A DNA stretch of 64,000 nt from Mycolicibacterium hodleri (GCF_025822245.1 NZ_JACKTL010000070.1:45797-109796), one strand, 5' to 3'. Shown: positions 53,013 to 62,630, counted from the first letter of the stretch. Program-made: numbers and translations. The notes: generated by a model not told the origin, from the sequence alone.

Positions 53013-53814
53013 GAACGCGGCGATCTACGCGGCGCTCGCCATCCTGGCGGTGGTCACCCTGCTCCCGTTCGGGCTCGGCCTGCTGACGTCGTTCACCTCG
53101 GCCCGCCAGTTCAACACCCAGTCGCCGTTGTCGGTGCCCTCGCCCCCCACGTTGGCGAACTACCTCGGGCTGGCCGACGCCGGCTTCGGCCGGGCGATCG
53201 TGGTGACGGCGCTGACGACCGCCGTCGTCCTCCTCGGCCAACTGACCTTCTCCGTGTTCGCCGCCTACGCCTTCGCGCGGATGGAGTTCCCCGGCCGCGA
53301 CGCGTTGTTCTGGGTCTACGTGGCGACGCTGATGGTGCCCGCCACCGTGACCGTGGTGCCGCTGTACCTGATGATGGCCGAGATTGGCCTGCGAAACACG
53401 TTCTGGGCCTTGGTGTTGCCGTTCATGTTCGGCTCGCCGTACGCGATCTTCCTGTTGCGGGAGTACTTCCGGACGATTCCCACCGACCTGATCCGCGCCG
53501 CCAGGATGGACGGCGCCACCACCCTCGACGTCATCGTGCACGTGGTGCTGCCCGCGAGCCGGCCGATTCTGGTGACCCTCGCGCTGATCACCGCGGTGTC
53601 GCAGTGGAACAACTTCATGTGGCCGCTGGTCATCACGAGCGGGCCGACATGGCAGGTGCTGACCGTGGCGACCGCGGGCCTGCAATCCCGCTACGACGCC
53701 CAGTGGACGCTGGTGATGGCCGCGACGACGGTGGCCATCGTCCCGCTGATCGTGTTGTTCGTGGCATTCGGCCGCCAGATCGTCGGCTCCATCGTGGTGA
53801 CGGGTCTCAAGTGA
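52999..53814 (+). CDS. uspB: sugar ABC transporter permease UspB
   Basis: 271 residues from ATG 52999. It is a MalG/UgpE-type permease with six helices and an EAA loop AARMDGATTLDVIVHVVLPAS. It pairs with UspA to form the membrane channel. The uspC gene starts 91 bp later on the same strand. Confidence 0.93.
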   Translation: MTWSRNAAIYAALAILAVVTLLPFGLGLLTSFTSARQFNTQSPLSVPSPPTLANYLGLADAGFGRAIVVTALTTAVVLLGQLTFSVFAAYAFARMEFPGRDALFWVYVATLMVPATVTVVPLYLMMAEIGLRNTFWALVLPFMFGSPYAIFLLREYFRTIPTDLIRAARMDGATTLDVIVHVVLPASRPILVTLALITAVSQWNNFMWPLVITSGPTWQVLTVATAGLQSRYDAQWTLVMAATTVAIVPLIVLFVAFGRQIVGSIVVTGLK

Positions 53815-53905
53815 CGCTACAACCGCCATCGAGAGTGCGTACAGATCGCTCCGCGGCCGGATATCGCGATCCCACAGCACACTCGACGAGGGGCGCGGGG
53901 GCACG

Positions 53906-55243
53906 ATGACGAAGCCCAAGTTCTCGACGCTGTTCGTCGGCGCGCTGGCCCTCGTCCTTGCGGTGTTGCTTGGCGCCGCGGTGCTCCTCGGCGGGTCCGG
54001 CGAGCGGGCCGGCAAGACCGTGGTGACGGTGCGGCTGTGGGACCAGCAGGTCGCCGCGGCCTACCGTCAGTCGTTCGACGAGTTCAGCCGGCAACATCCC
54101 GACGTCGAGGTGCGTCTCGACGTGGTGGCGTACTCGTCGTACTTCGACACGCTGCGCACCGACGTGGCCGGTGGCGGCGCCGACGACGTCTTCTGGCTCT
54201 CCAACGCCTACTTCGCGAACTACGCCGACACCGGCAGGCTGCTCCCCGTCGGGGCGACCCTCGGCACCGACGCGGCCCGGGCGTGGGACCCCTCGGTGGT
54301 TCGGCAGTTCACCCGCAACGGAGTGCTGTGGGGCGTACCCCAACTCACCGATGCCGGCATCGCCGTCTACTACAACGCCGACCTGCTCGACCGGGCCGGC
54401 GTCGACCCCGCCGACCTACGAGACCTCCGGTGGTCGCCCGACGCCGCCGAGGACACCCTGCGGCCGCTGCTGGCCCGGCTGACCGTCGACGCCAACGGAA
54501 ATCGCGCCGGCACTCCAGAATTCGATCCCGACCGCATCCGGCAATGGGGATACAACGCCGCCAACGACCTGCAGGGCATCTACCTGAACTACGTCGGCTC
54601 CGCGGGCGGGAGGTTCCAGGACGGCGACCGCTTCGCCTTCGACGATCCGGCGTCCATCGGGGCGTTCGAGTACCTGGTCGGTCTGATCAACCGGGACCAC
54701 GTCGCTCCCCCGGCGTCGGAGACCAACGGCAACGGGGACTTCTCTCGCAACCAGTTCCTTCAGGGCCGAATGGCACTGTTCCAGTCGGGCACCTACAACC
54801 TGGCCGCGATCGCCGACCAGGCCCCGTTTCGCTGGGGCGTGACCATGCTGCCGACGGGTCCGAAGGGGCGCGTCAGCGTCACCAACGGCATCGCCGCCGC
54901 AGGCAACGCCGCGACTCCCCATCCGGACGCGGTGCGCCAGGTCCTCGAGTGGATGGGCAGCACCCGCGGCAACGAGTTCCTCGGTAGCGGTGGCGCGGCG
55001 ATCCCGGCCGTCACCGCGGCCCAGCCGGCGTATGACGAGCACTGGGCCGCCCGCGGCGTCGACGTGACGCCGTTCTTCACGGTGCTCGACGGGCCGCGCA
55101 TCCCGGCGCCCGGCGGCCCGGGATTCGCCGCCGGCTATCAGTCGCTGACGCCGTACTTCGACGAGATGTTCCTGGGCCGTCGCGACGTGCCGGGAAGCCT
55201 CGCGGCCGCCCAGGCCGCCGCCAACGCCGCCGCCGACCGCTAG
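53906..55243 (+). CDS. uspC: sugar-binding protein UspC, N-terminally anchored without lipobox
   Basis: 445 residues from ATG 53906. An N-terminal hydrophobic segment (about 9-30, LFVGALALVLAVLLGAAVLL) is followed by a type 1 solute-binding fold starting VVTVRLWDQQVAAAYRQSFD, with aromatic sugar-stacking candidates such as FWLSNAYFANY. There is no cysteine after the hydrophobic stretch, so unlike a typical lipoprotein it should be anchored by a membrane helix or secreted. M. tuberculosis UspC binds chitobiose-like amino sugars. Confidence 0.9.
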   Translation: MTKPKFSTLFVGALALVLAVLLGAAVLLGGSGERAGKTVVTVRLWDQQVAAAYRQSFDEFSRQHPDVEVRLDVVAYSSYFDTLRTDVAGGGADDVFWLSNAYFANYADTGRLLPVGATLGTDAARAWDPSVVRQFTRNGVLWGVPQLTDAGIAVYYNADLLDRAGVDPADLRDLRWSPDAAEDTLRPLLARLTVDANGNRAGTPEFDPDRIRQWGYNAANDLQGIYLNYVGSAGGRFQDGDRFAFDDPASIGAFEYLVGLINRDHVAPPASETNGNGDFSRNQFLQGRMALFQSGTYNLAAIADQAPFRWGVTMLPTGPKGRVSVTNGIAAAGNAATPHPDAVRQVLEWMGSTRGNEFLGSGGAAIPAVTAAQPAYDEHWAARGVDVTPFFTVLDGPRIPAPGGPGFAAGYQSLTPYFDEMFLGRRDVPGSLAAAQAAANAAADR

Positions 55244-56070
55244 CTCGTCGCCAACGGCGTGAAGACCTCCACGACAACCGAGACGGCACACAGCACCAGC
55301 ACGGCCGCACCGGCCACGGCGTCGGCCCACGTCGGTCGGGACGGCAACGCGGAGATCTGCCCGGCACCGCCGCGCGCGGTGATCGCGTCGCCCATCTCGT
55401 CGGCGCGGCGCAACGCCACGGTGACCGCCGCCGCCAAGAGGTCGACGATCTCCCGGTTCAACCGGCGATGGCGTTCCTTGGCCGTGGTGGCGGGATCGCG
55501 TGGCCTCAGCTTGCGGGCGGCGAACAGCACGCGGAATTCGTCGATCAGCATCGGAAAGGCCCGCAGCGCCAGCGCGAGCGCCACGGCGTAGTCGTCGATC
55601 GGCAGGCGTAGCACGCGCAGCGGCCGCCCGATCTTGGACACCGCGGGGGCGATCTCGGCGACGTTGGTGGTCCACGACACCAGCCCGCCGAGACCCAGAA
55701 GCACGATCGAGAGCAACGTGACCTGAAGAAACTTGAACAGTCCGCCGAGCCCGACGTCCACCGACGCGACGGCGAGGTGCGGACTGCCGCCGGCGAACGA
55801 CGCCGTCAGAGCACCGAGGAACAGCAGGAACCACAGCCACCGCGGCACCGACGGCAGCACACCCCGCGGAATGTGGGCGATCCTCGCGGTGAACAGGACG
55901 AACACTCCGACCAGGACGATCGGCACCCACCCCGGATACAGGGTGAGCAGCACGCCGATGAGCGCGACGACGAGAAGCTTGGTGCCGGCCCACAATTCGT
56001 GAATCGCGGTGCGGCCAGGCACAGGTCGCAGAAGCACGACGGGCCGTGGCTGACGCTGCGGGGCGGTCAT
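55240..56070 (-). CDS. ECF transporter T component (EcfT)
   Basis: 276 residues from ATG 56070, overlapping the fused S/ATPase protein as ATGA. It has five or six membrane helices near the N-terminus, and the two coupling helices end with ADEMGDAITARGGAG, the conserved Ala-Arg-Gly box that contacts the ATPases. Together with the upstream protein it forms a vitamin or cobalt type ECF importer. The order matches Rv2325c-Rv2326c. Confidence 0.88.
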   Translation of the reverse strand: MTAPQRQPRPVVLLRPVPGRTAIHELWAGTKLLVVALIGVLLTLYPGWVPIVLVGVFVLFTARIAHIPRGVLPSVPRWLWFLLFLGALTASFAGGSPHLAVASVDVGLGGLFKFLQVTLLSIVLLGLGGLVSWTTNVAEIAPAVSKIGRPLRVLRLPIDDYAVALALALRAFPMLIDEFRVLFAARKLRPRDPATTAKERHRRLNREIVDLLAAAVTVALRRADEMGDAITARGGAGQISALPSRPTWADAVAGAAVLVLCAVSVVVEVFTPLATS

Positions 56071-58229
56071 CCGACGCCCCCGGCCGTGGTGGGGGCCGCC
56101 ATCACGCCGCCGGCGGCCAGGTGCAACGTCCGCGGGCACAGTTCCTCGAGCCCGGAGAAGTCGTGGGAGATGACGACGACGGTCAGCCCGGCGTCGCGAC
56201 GTAGTGACGACAGCAGGCCCAGCAGCCCCCGCTGGCTGGCGGCGTCGAGGCCGGCCAGCGGCTCGTCGAGGATCAGTACGCGCGGCTTGCGGGCCAGCAG
56301 ACCGGCCAGCACCACCCGACGCATCTGCCCGCCGCTGAGCTGGTCGATGCGCCGCAGTCCGATCGCCGGGTCGAGACCGACCATCGCCAGCGCGGCGACG
56401 ATCTGCGAGTGGTCGAAGTAGTCCAGGCCGGCGGCCGAGGCGATCTCCATGTCCACGCGTCCGCGCATCAGTTGCAGCCTGGCCGCCTGGAATGAGATGG
56501 CCACCGCCCCAACCTGTTCGGAGACGGGTTTGCCGTCCAACAGGCAGGAGCCGGTGGTGGGCGTCAGCAGCCCCGCCATGATCCAGGCCAGGGTCGACTT
56601 GCCGGATCCGTTCAGGCCGTGGATCAGCACGCCGTCACCCTCGTTGACCACGAGGTCGACGTTCTGCAGCGCGGTCGACGCCCACGGCGTGCCCAGCCCG
56701 TATTCGTGGCCGACGCCCTTGAGTTCGAGCAGCGGCGATCCGCCGCGGCGAGCCTGCGCATTGGTGGCGGCGGGCGCCGGCGCGGTGTCGACCATCTCGA
56801 CGTTGTCGGCGCTGCCGCCGTTGCCGGTGAGGTCGATCACCCGGTCGGCCGACGCGGCCTCGTCGTTGTAGTGCGTGATGTGCACCAACGACATTCGACG
56901 GTTCTTGGTCAGTCCCGACAGCACCTCGATGAGTCCTTCGCGGCCCTGCTGGTCGACCATGCTGGTGACCTCGTCGGCGATCAGCAGCGACGGCTGCCGG
57001 GCCAGGGCGGCGGCCACCGCGAGCCGCTGCAGTTCGCCGCCGGAGAGATTGCCCGTGTCGCGTTCGGCCAGTCCGTCGAGGCCCACCTCGGCGAGCAGCC
57101 GGTCGACGTCGGTCGCGGTTCCCGGGGGGAGCCCGAACACGATGTCGTCGGCGACCCGGCTGCCGAGGACCTGGCTCTCGGGATGCTGCATCACCACGGC
57201 AGTGCCACCGGCCTTGCCGAGACCGACGGCTCCTGGCCGGTCGACGCTGCCGGCGGTCGGCTCCCGGCCCGAGAGCACCAGCATCAACGTCGTCTTGCCC
57301 GATCCGTTGGGCCCGGTGACGGCGACGTGCTCGCCCTGGTCGACCGTCAGCGTCACCGGACCGAGCGCGTCCTGGGCCGCCCCCTGGTACCGGAACCGGA
57401 CGTCGCGGAAGTGGGCGGGCACCGGGCCGACGGGTTCCGTGGAGTCGACGTAGTCGAGCTTGTGCACGTCGGGGACCCCGGACAGCCGGGACAGCACCCG
57501 CGACAGGGCCCACCAGCCGATCAGGGTGACCGACCCGATGCTGAGAATGCTGGACCCGACGATCAAGAGGGGCCAGTAGCTCAGCAGCGTGGGAAAGTAC
57601 TCCCTCATGTGCGGCGCGACCCCGTCGAGAAAGCCGAAGGCTTCCCAACGCGACGCCGAGACGAGCACGGCGTACAGCCCGTTCGCGTCGCCGAGACGGT
57701 CGGCGACGTGTCCGAGGAAGGACAGGATCCTGAACTGGGAGAGCCATTCCACGATGTTCGCGGTGCCGTTCACGTTGGCGGTGATCGACGCGAAGATCAG
57801 CTCGCGGATGCGATAGAAGACCATCAGGAAACCGACGCCAAGGACACCGAACGCCGCGCCGGCAATCAGCGCCGCCGTGGTGATCGTCGCCAGCCCGCGT
57901 CCGCGACGCTTGACGATCCCGACCAAGCCGCCGACGTAGGCGCAGTTGACCACAGTCATCAAGCCGCCGAACCCCGCAATCAGGAAGGCGATGGTGCCGC
58001 CGGCCACCATTGCGGCCACCAGCACCCGGAACCGATACCGGTACGCGAGCAGTCCCATGGGGACCGTGCCCAGCACCGATAGGCCCGCGGCGAACGGGAC
58101 GACGACGGCGATGATGGCGGTGGCAGCGCAGAGGGCGGCCATGATCGCGGCGTGCGCAAGCTCGTCGGGCTTCATCGAGCCAGCTCTACGAGGTACGCCG
58201 CCGCCGGTCGCACTGCCGGTCTTGGCCAT
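56067..58229 (-). CDS. fused ECF transporter S component and two ATPase domains
   Basis: 720 residues from ATG 58229; ATG 58256 is slightly upstream. The first 270 residues are a membrane S component with six helices and a long extracellular loop (IVEWLSQFRILSFLGHVADR). Two ABC ATPases follow: the first with GPNGSGKTT, LSGGELQRLAVAAAL and LLIADEVTS; the second with GLNGSGKST, LSGGQMRRVVLAGLL and VLILDEPLAGLD. An S-A-A' fusion like this is seen in Rv2326c. The substrate cannot be told from sequence. Confidence 0.92.
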   Translation of the reverse strand: MAKTGSATGGGVPRRAGSMKPDELAHAAIMAALCAATAIIAVVVPFAAGLSVLGTVPMGLLAYRYRFRVLVAAMVAGGTIAFLIAGFGGLMTVVNCAYVGGLVGIVKRRGRGLATITTAALIAGAAFGVLGVGFLMVFYRIRELIFASITANVNGTANIVEWLSQFRILSFLGHVADRLGDANGLYAVLVSASRWEAFGFLDGVAPHMREYFPTLLSYWPLLIVGSSILSIGSVTLIGWWALSRVLSRLSGVPDVHKLDYVDSTEPVGPVPAHFRDVRFRYQGAAQDALGPVTLTVDQGEHVAVTGPNGSGKTTLMLVLSGREPTAGSVDRPGAVGLGKAGGTAVVMQHPESQVLGSRVADDIVFGLPPGTATDVDRLLAEVGLDGLAERDTGNLSGGELQRLAVAAALARQPSLLIADEVTSMVDQQGREGLIEVLSGLTKNRRMSLVHITHYNDEAASADRVIDLTGNGGSADNVEMVDTAPAPAATNAQARRGGSPLLELKGVGHEYGLGTPWASTALQNVDLVVNEGDGVLIHGLNGSGKSTLAWIMAGLLTPTTGSCLLDGKPVSEQVGAVAISFQAARLQLMRGRVDMEIASAAGLDYFDHSQIVAALAMVGLDPAIGLRRIDQLSGGQMRRVVLAGLLARKPRVLILDEPLAGLDAASQRGLLGLLSSLRRDAGLTVVVISHDFSGLEELCPRTLHLAAGGVMAAPTTAGGVG

Positions 58230-58307
58230 TTCACGATTCTGCCAGCTGTGGCCCAAGAGCCGTCTCAGCGGTGTGTGAGGCGCGACACGATCGGCACTCC
58301 GGTGGTG

Positions 58308-58326
58308 TACATAGGAGTTCTATGTA
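58308..58326. promoter_or_regulatory. palindromic operator of MarR gene
   Basis: TACATAG, a five-base spacer and CTATGTA form a perfect 7-bp inverted repeat two bases before the MarR start. The AGGAG ribosome site lies inside it, so a bound repressor would block transcription near its start. MarR proteins often autoregulate through such sites. Confidence 0.7.
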
Positions 58327-58328
58327 AA

Positions 58329-58817
58329 ATGGCCGCCATGGCATCGCGCTCCGTTACGGACACCACGCTGTCCACGGATTTGCTGTCGGTGGTCGCCCGT
58401 CTCAACAGGCTCGCGACCCAGCGCGTCAAGATGGAACTTCCCTACGCTCAGGCCCGGCTGCTCTCGACGATCGAGGATCAAGGCGCCGCCCGCATCTCCG
58501 ACCTGGCCGCGTTCGACCACTGCTCACAGCCCACGATGACCACACAGGTCCGTCGGCTCGAGGAGGCGTCCCTGGTATCGCGCGTCACCGATCCGGCCGA
58601 CGCCCGCGCCGTACTGATCAGCATCACCGCCAAGGGGCGGGAGGTCTTGTCCCGCGTGCGCGCCGACCGCAGCGCCGTCGTCGACCCCTACCTCGAGGGT
58701 CTCGATCCCGCCGATCGCCAGTCCCTCACCGACGCCGTCCGGGTAATGCGTGCAATCCTCGCCGACGCCACCCGGAACGTTGAAAGCGGTTCTCCGACAA
58801 CCACGTCGAGGCCTTGA
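58329..58817 (+). CDS. MarR-family transcription regulator
   Basis: 162 residues from ATG 58329; ATG 58338 is an alternative. The winged helix includes ARISDLAAFDHCSQPTMTTQV (recognition helix) and the wing RVTDPADARAVLISITAKG, exactly the MarR pattern. It probably represses itself, and possibly the divergent ECF protein gene, through the palindrome at 58308-58326. It corresponds to Rv2327 by position. Confidence 0.93.
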   Translation: MAAMASRSVTDTTLSTDLLSVVARLNRLATQRVKMELPYAQARLLSTIEDQGAARISDLAAFDHCSQPTMTTQVRRLEEASLVSRVTDPADARAVLISITAKGREVLSRVRADRSAVVDPYLEGLDPADRQSLTDAVRVMRAILADATRNVESGSPTTTSRP

Positions 58818-58989
58818 CCCTCAGCGACAGGCCGCAGGCCGAGTGGACGGCATCCTTCAAGTCCTCCTCGGCCCCCCACACCGTGGCGTGAACGTGTAAC
58901 CGCTTCGCCGCATCGAGCGCGGCGGCCGCCGCCGTGATCTGCCACATCGGACCGCGATCGCCGAGCGACCCCTTGCCATTGTTTGCCAA
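58726..58989 (-). CDS. doubtful small protein overlapping MarR 3' end
   Basis: 87 residues from ATG 58989. The sequence (MWQITAAAAALDAAKRLHVH followed by ATVWGAEEDLKDAVHSACG) looks protein-like, but the end overlaps MarR by 92 bp on the other strand and no family is recognised. It may be a gene remnant. Confidence 0.3.
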   Translation of the reverse strand: MANNGKGSLGDRGPMWQITAAAAALDAAKRLHVHATVWGAEEDLKDAVHSACGLSLRVKASTWLSENRFQRSGWRRRGLHALPGRRR

Positions 58990-59199
58990 CGCTCACTCCG
59001 TTCAGCCATGACGCAGACCCCGCAAACTGCATCACGCCGCCGGCGGGGTCTGGGCCAGCTAAGTAAGGCCCACGATAGCGTTGCCGCGACCCATGCTCTA
59101 GTGCTTTCCCAACATTGGGAAGGTCGCTGGGTGGGCATGTAGTGGCGGCTGCACCGGAACCGCGTCAGCACCGCGCCGTTCGGGGCAGACTAAGCCACC
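58818..59199. other. spacer with strong inverted repeat
   Basis: 382 bp without a secure gene; the doubtful small protein covers part. CAGACCCCGC (59014-59023) and GCGGGGTCTG (59043-59052) form a perfect 10-bp stem with a 19-base loop that can itself fold. It has no uridine tail, so it may be a factor-independent terminator of an unusual kind or an operator. Confidence 0.4.
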
Positions 59200-59829
59200 A
59201 TGACCTGGTTGACTTTCGTCGCGACCGCCCTGGTGCCCGTCGTCTCGGTGGTTTCCACTGCAACGGTTGCCATCTGGACCAAGCGCATCGACGTCAGAAG
59301 CAAGCGCGACGACAGGGAGCACGCGCTGCGGCTTGACTTCGAACAGCGGGCGGGCCAAGAGAAGAAGGTCGCCCTCAAGACGCTTCTCGCGGCGACGATG
59401 CGCGTCAGGCGCGGAGCCGAGCCACTTGCCGGCACCGACCAGACCGTCGAGCAACGGCGGTCGGAGGCAATCGAAGAACTGTACGAGTTCCGGGGCCGGC
59501 TGGGTCTCGACGACGGGGTGTCCGAGGTGCTCATCTACGCCGCCGAGCCCGTCCGCCAACTCACCGAACTGCTGCTCGACGAATGGGATCGGCAGTTCCG
59601 CGACAACGGTTACTCACTGGCGCAACTGGACACGTGCAAACAGCAACTGCTCGTGACGTGCGACGACCAGCAGCGGTGGACCGAACTCAAGGGCGAAGAA
59701 GCGACATGGCTGAGGCGACTCGGCGAGGAGTCCGACCTCGACGTCGACGCCCTGCTTTCGCTGTGCGAGCGCACGATCGAGGCTGCCCGCAAGGACCTTC
59801 GCGGCGGCTACGGCGTCGACGTGGACTGA
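59200..59829 (+). CDS. membrane-anchored hypothetical protein
   Basis: 209 residues from ATG 59200. One N-terminal membrane helix (TWLTFVATALVPVVSVVSTATVAIW, about 2-26) is followed by a helical cytoplasmic part with charged and leucine-rich segments (RRSEAIEELYEFRGRLGLDD, LLLDEWDRQFRDNG). I do not recognise a family. It ends seven bases before the convergent VIT gene stop. Confidence 0.7.
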   Translation: MTWLTFVATALVPVVSVVSTATVAIWTKRIDVRSKRDDREHALRLDFEQRAGQEKKVALKTLLAATMRVRRGAEPLAGTDQTVEQRRSEAIEELYEFRGRLGLDDGVSEVLIYAAEPVRQLTELLLDEWDRQFRDNGYSLAQLDTCKQQLLVTCDDQQRWTELKGEEATWLRRLGEESDLDVDALLSLCERTIEAARKDLRGGYGVDVD

Positions 59830-59835
59830 GTGTCG

Positions 59836-60567
59836 CTACCCGACCGCCGCACCTATCAAATGGCCGACCACGTAGGTCACCGCGATCGCGATGCCGCCGA
59901 AGGCCAGCTGCCGCAGCGATCCCCGCCAGGGCGCCTTCTTGGTGACGCGTGCCGCGGCCCCACCGACGACCAGCAGTCCGAGCCCACCGCACGCCAACCC
60001 GAGCCACAGCGACGAATACCCCAGCAGGAACGGGATGAGCGGGACGACGGCGCCGATCGCGAACATGGCGAAGGACGAACCCGCCGCCACCCACGGTGAC
60101 GGCTTCTCGTTCGGGTCGACGCCCAGCTCTTGGACGAGGTGGAAGTTCAACGCCCGGGTCTCGTCCCGGTGAAGTTCCTCGGCGGCCTTGGTCGCGGTCT
60201 CGACGCTCATGCCCATCTCGGTCAGCGTCCCGACGAGCTCGGCCCGTTCCTCATCCGGATACAAGCGGAAGCTGCGGCGCTCCACCTTGACCTCGGACTC
60301 GACTTGCTCGTTGGCCGTCGTCACCGAGGTGAACTCGCCCAACGCCATCGAGAACGAACCGGCGAGCAGGCCGGCCACCCCGGCGAGCACCACGGCGTTC
60401 GTGCTCGCACTCGCGGCGACGCCCGCGATCAGAGCGGTGTTGCTGACCAGGCCGTCCATCGCCCCGAACGTGGCGGCCCGCAGCCACCCGCCGGTCACGT
60501 CGGGGTGCCGGTGGTCGATCTGATGAGGCATCCCGGCGAGTGAGGGCACGGCGTCCGGATCGGTCAT
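59836..60567 (-). CDS. VIT1/CCC1-family Fe/Mn transporter
   Basis: 243 residues from ATG 60567. LRAATFGAMDGLVSNTALI and LLAGSFSMALGEFTSVTTANE are the family signature, with a soluble helical region (about 92-155) and C-terminal helices ending in YVVGHLIGAAVG. It is a paralogue of the 17611-18324 protein but in a different context, with no iron box I can see upstream. It removes Fe2+ or Mn2+ from the cytosol. Confidence 0.9.
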   Translation of the reverse strand: MTDPDAVPSLAGMPHQIDHRHPDVTGGWLRAATFGAMDGLVSNTALIAGVAASASTNAVVLAGVAGLLAGSFSMALGEFTSVTTANEQVESEVKVERRSFRLYPDEERAELVGTLTEMGMSVETATKAAEELHRDETRALNFHLVQELGVDPNEKPSPWVAAGSSFAMFAIGAVVPLIPFLLGYSSLWLGLACGGLGLLVVGGAAARVTKKAPWRGSLRQLAFGGIAIAVTYVVGHLIGAAVG

Positions 60568-60661
60568 GACGACGATTCAACGCCAGCCGCGGATGCGGGT
60601 TTCAATGAGGATGCCCTGGGTTTGCCACATCACAGTTTCGCGGCGGGTTTCGGAGGATAAC

Positions 60662-62617
60662 GTGGCCACCATGACCACCACTGCGGATCACCTTCGTAAT
60701 GCCCTTGACGGTCGTTGGCGCGACATGAAGAACCGGATGCGTCACGAACTGTCCTCCGAGGTCTTCAAGCCGCACTACACACCCAACACGGTGATCGCCC
60801 GCACCAAGGTCACCGAGCAGATGCGCATCATGGCCGCCAACGGCGCCGCGGAGGACGGCTTCAAGAAGGAGCACGGCGGCAACGGCGACGTCGGCGCCGC
60901 GGTGACGCAGATCGAGATGCTGGCGATGTCCGACCTGTCCCTGATGGTGAAGGCCGGCGTGCAGTGGGGCCTGTTCGGCGGCGCGATCGAGAACCTCGGC
61001 ACCAAACGCCACCACGACGCGTACGTCCGCAAGCTCATCGACCTGGAGCTGCTGGGCTGCTTCGCCATGACCGAGACCGGGCACGGCAGCGACGTGCAGG
61101 CGCTCGAGACCACGGGAACCTACGATCCCGAAACCCAGGAGTTCGTCATCGACTCCCCCACCCCGTCCTCGCGCAAGGACTACATCGGCGGCGCCGCGAA
61201 CACCGCTCGGGTCGCCGCGGTGTTCGCGCAGCTGATCACCAAGGGCGAAGGCCACGGCGTGCACTGCTTCGTCGTGCCGATCCGCGACGACGAGGGCAAC
61301 GACCTGCCGGGCGTGACGACGTCGGACTGTCAGTACAAGGGCGGTCTGCCCGGCGTCGACAACGGCCGCATCCAGTTCGACAAGGTGCGGATCCCGCGGG
61401 AGAACCTCCTCAACAAGTACGCCGACGTCGCCGAGGACGGCACGTACACCTCCCCGATCGAAAACCCGGGTCGACGCTTCTTCACGATGCTCGGCACGCT
61501 GATCCGCGGCCGGGTCACCGTCGGCGGCAGCGCGGGTGCCGCGGCGCGGGTGGCTCTGGACATCGCAACGCGATATGCCTTGGAGCGCAGGCAGTTCGAG
61601 GCACCCGGCGCCGAGGAGGAGGTGCTGATCATGGATTACCTGGTGCATCAGCGCCGACTGTTCCCGCTGATCGCCAAGTCCTACGCCCTGCAGTTCGCCC
61701 AGAACGAACTGGTGGCCAAGTGCCACGAACTGCAGACCTCCGACGACCCCGACGCCGAGGAGCAGCGCGAGCTGGAGTCCCGTGCCGCAGGCCTGAAGGC
61801 CGCCAACACCTGGCACGCGACCCGCGCCATCCAGGAGGCACGCGAAGCATGCGGCGGCGCAGGCTATCTGGCCGAGAACCGACTGATCGCGCTGAAGGCC
61901 GACACCGACGTGTTCACCACGTTCGAGGGTGACAACCACGTGCTGACCCAGCTGGTCGCCAAGGAACTCCTGACCGCCTACGCCGACGACGTCAAGAGCA
62001 TGAGCCCGGCGCAGTGGGTGCGGTTCGCGGCGAACTTCGCCGGCGAGCGGGTGCTCAAGCGCACCGCGGCGCAGACCATCATGCAGACGATCGTCGACAC
62101 CCGCCAGGACAACGAGGAAGAGGGCTCGCTGTTCAACCGCGGCACCCAGGTGAAGATGTTCGAGGACCGCGAGGAGTACATGCTCGCGTCCGTGGCGCGG
62201 CGGCTGCAGGGCAAGTCCAAGGAGATGTCGCCGTTCGACGCCTTCAACTCCGTCCAGGACCACGTGCTGCACGCCGCCAAGGCTCACGTCGACCGGATCA
62301 TCCTGGAGGCGTTCGTCGCCGGCATCGACACCTGCGAGGACGAGACGGCTCGCGAGATCCTGGGGATCGTCTGCGACCTCTACGCACTCTCGGTCATCGA
62401 GGACGACAAGTCGTGGTTCATCGAGCACCGCTTCCTGTCCACCGAGCGTTCCAAGGCGGTCACCCGGGGCATCAACGACCGGTGCCGCAAGCTGCGGCCC
62501 CACGCGGCGCTGCTGGTCGAGGGTTTCGGGATCCCCGAGCAGCTGCGCTACGCGGAGATGCTGCACCCGGAGCACATCCCCGACGCCGACGAGCACGAGG
62601 AGCAGAACGCGGAGTAA
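60662..62617 (+). CDS. acyl-CoA oxidase-like acyl-CoA dehydrogenase
   Basis: 651 residues from GTG 60662, five bases after GGAGG; ATG 60671 is an alternative. It is longer than FadE proteins (about 380) because of an oxidase-type C-terminal half. Flavin segments are GCFAMTETGHGSDVQALET and the substrate/FAD region GGAANTARVAAVFAQL. ACGGAGYLAENRL and the acyl-CoA oxidase-type VFTTFEGDNHVLTQLV hold the probable catalytic Glu. It catalyses the first step of beta-oxidation; whether electrons go to ETF or O2 cannot be read. It is divergent from the VIT gene. Confidence 0.88.
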   Translation: MATMTTTADHLRNALDGRWRDMKNRMRHELSSEVFKPHYTPNTVIARTKVTEQMRIMAANGAAEDGFKKEHGGNGDVGAAVTQIEMLAMSDLSLMVKAGVQWGLFGGAIENLGTKRHHDAYVRKLIDLELLGCFAMTETGHGSDVQALETTGTYDPETQEFVIDSPTPSSRKDYIGGAANTARVAAVFAQLITKGEGHGVHCFVVPIRDDEGNDLPGVTTSDCQYKGGLPGVDNGRIQFDKVRIPRENLLNKYADVAEDGTYTSPIENPGRRFFTMLGTLIRGRVTVGGSAGAAARVALDIATRYALERRQFEAPGAEEEVLIMDYLVHQRRLFPLIAKSYALQFAQNELVAKCHELQTSDDPDAEEQRELESRAAGLKAANTWHATRAIQEAREACGGAGYLAENRLIALKADTDVFTTFEGDNHVLTQLVAKELLTAYADDVKSMSPAQWVRFAANFAGERVLKRTAAQTIMQTIVDTRQDNEEEGSLFNRGTQVKMFEDREEYMLASVARRLQGKSKEMSPFDAFNSVQDHVLHAAKAHVDRIILEAFVAGIDTCEDETAREILGIVCDLYALSVIEDDKSWFIEHRFLSTERSKAVTRGINDRCRKLRPHAALLVEGFGIPEQLRYAEMLHPEHIPDADEHEEQNAE

Positions 62618-62630
62618 TCGAGAGGTAAAG

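Noticed and set aside
60602..62596. Minus-strand frame across the acyl-CoA oxidase-like gene
   Set aside because: Shadow frame with valine- and glycine-rich composition; the plus-strand gene has full family motifs.
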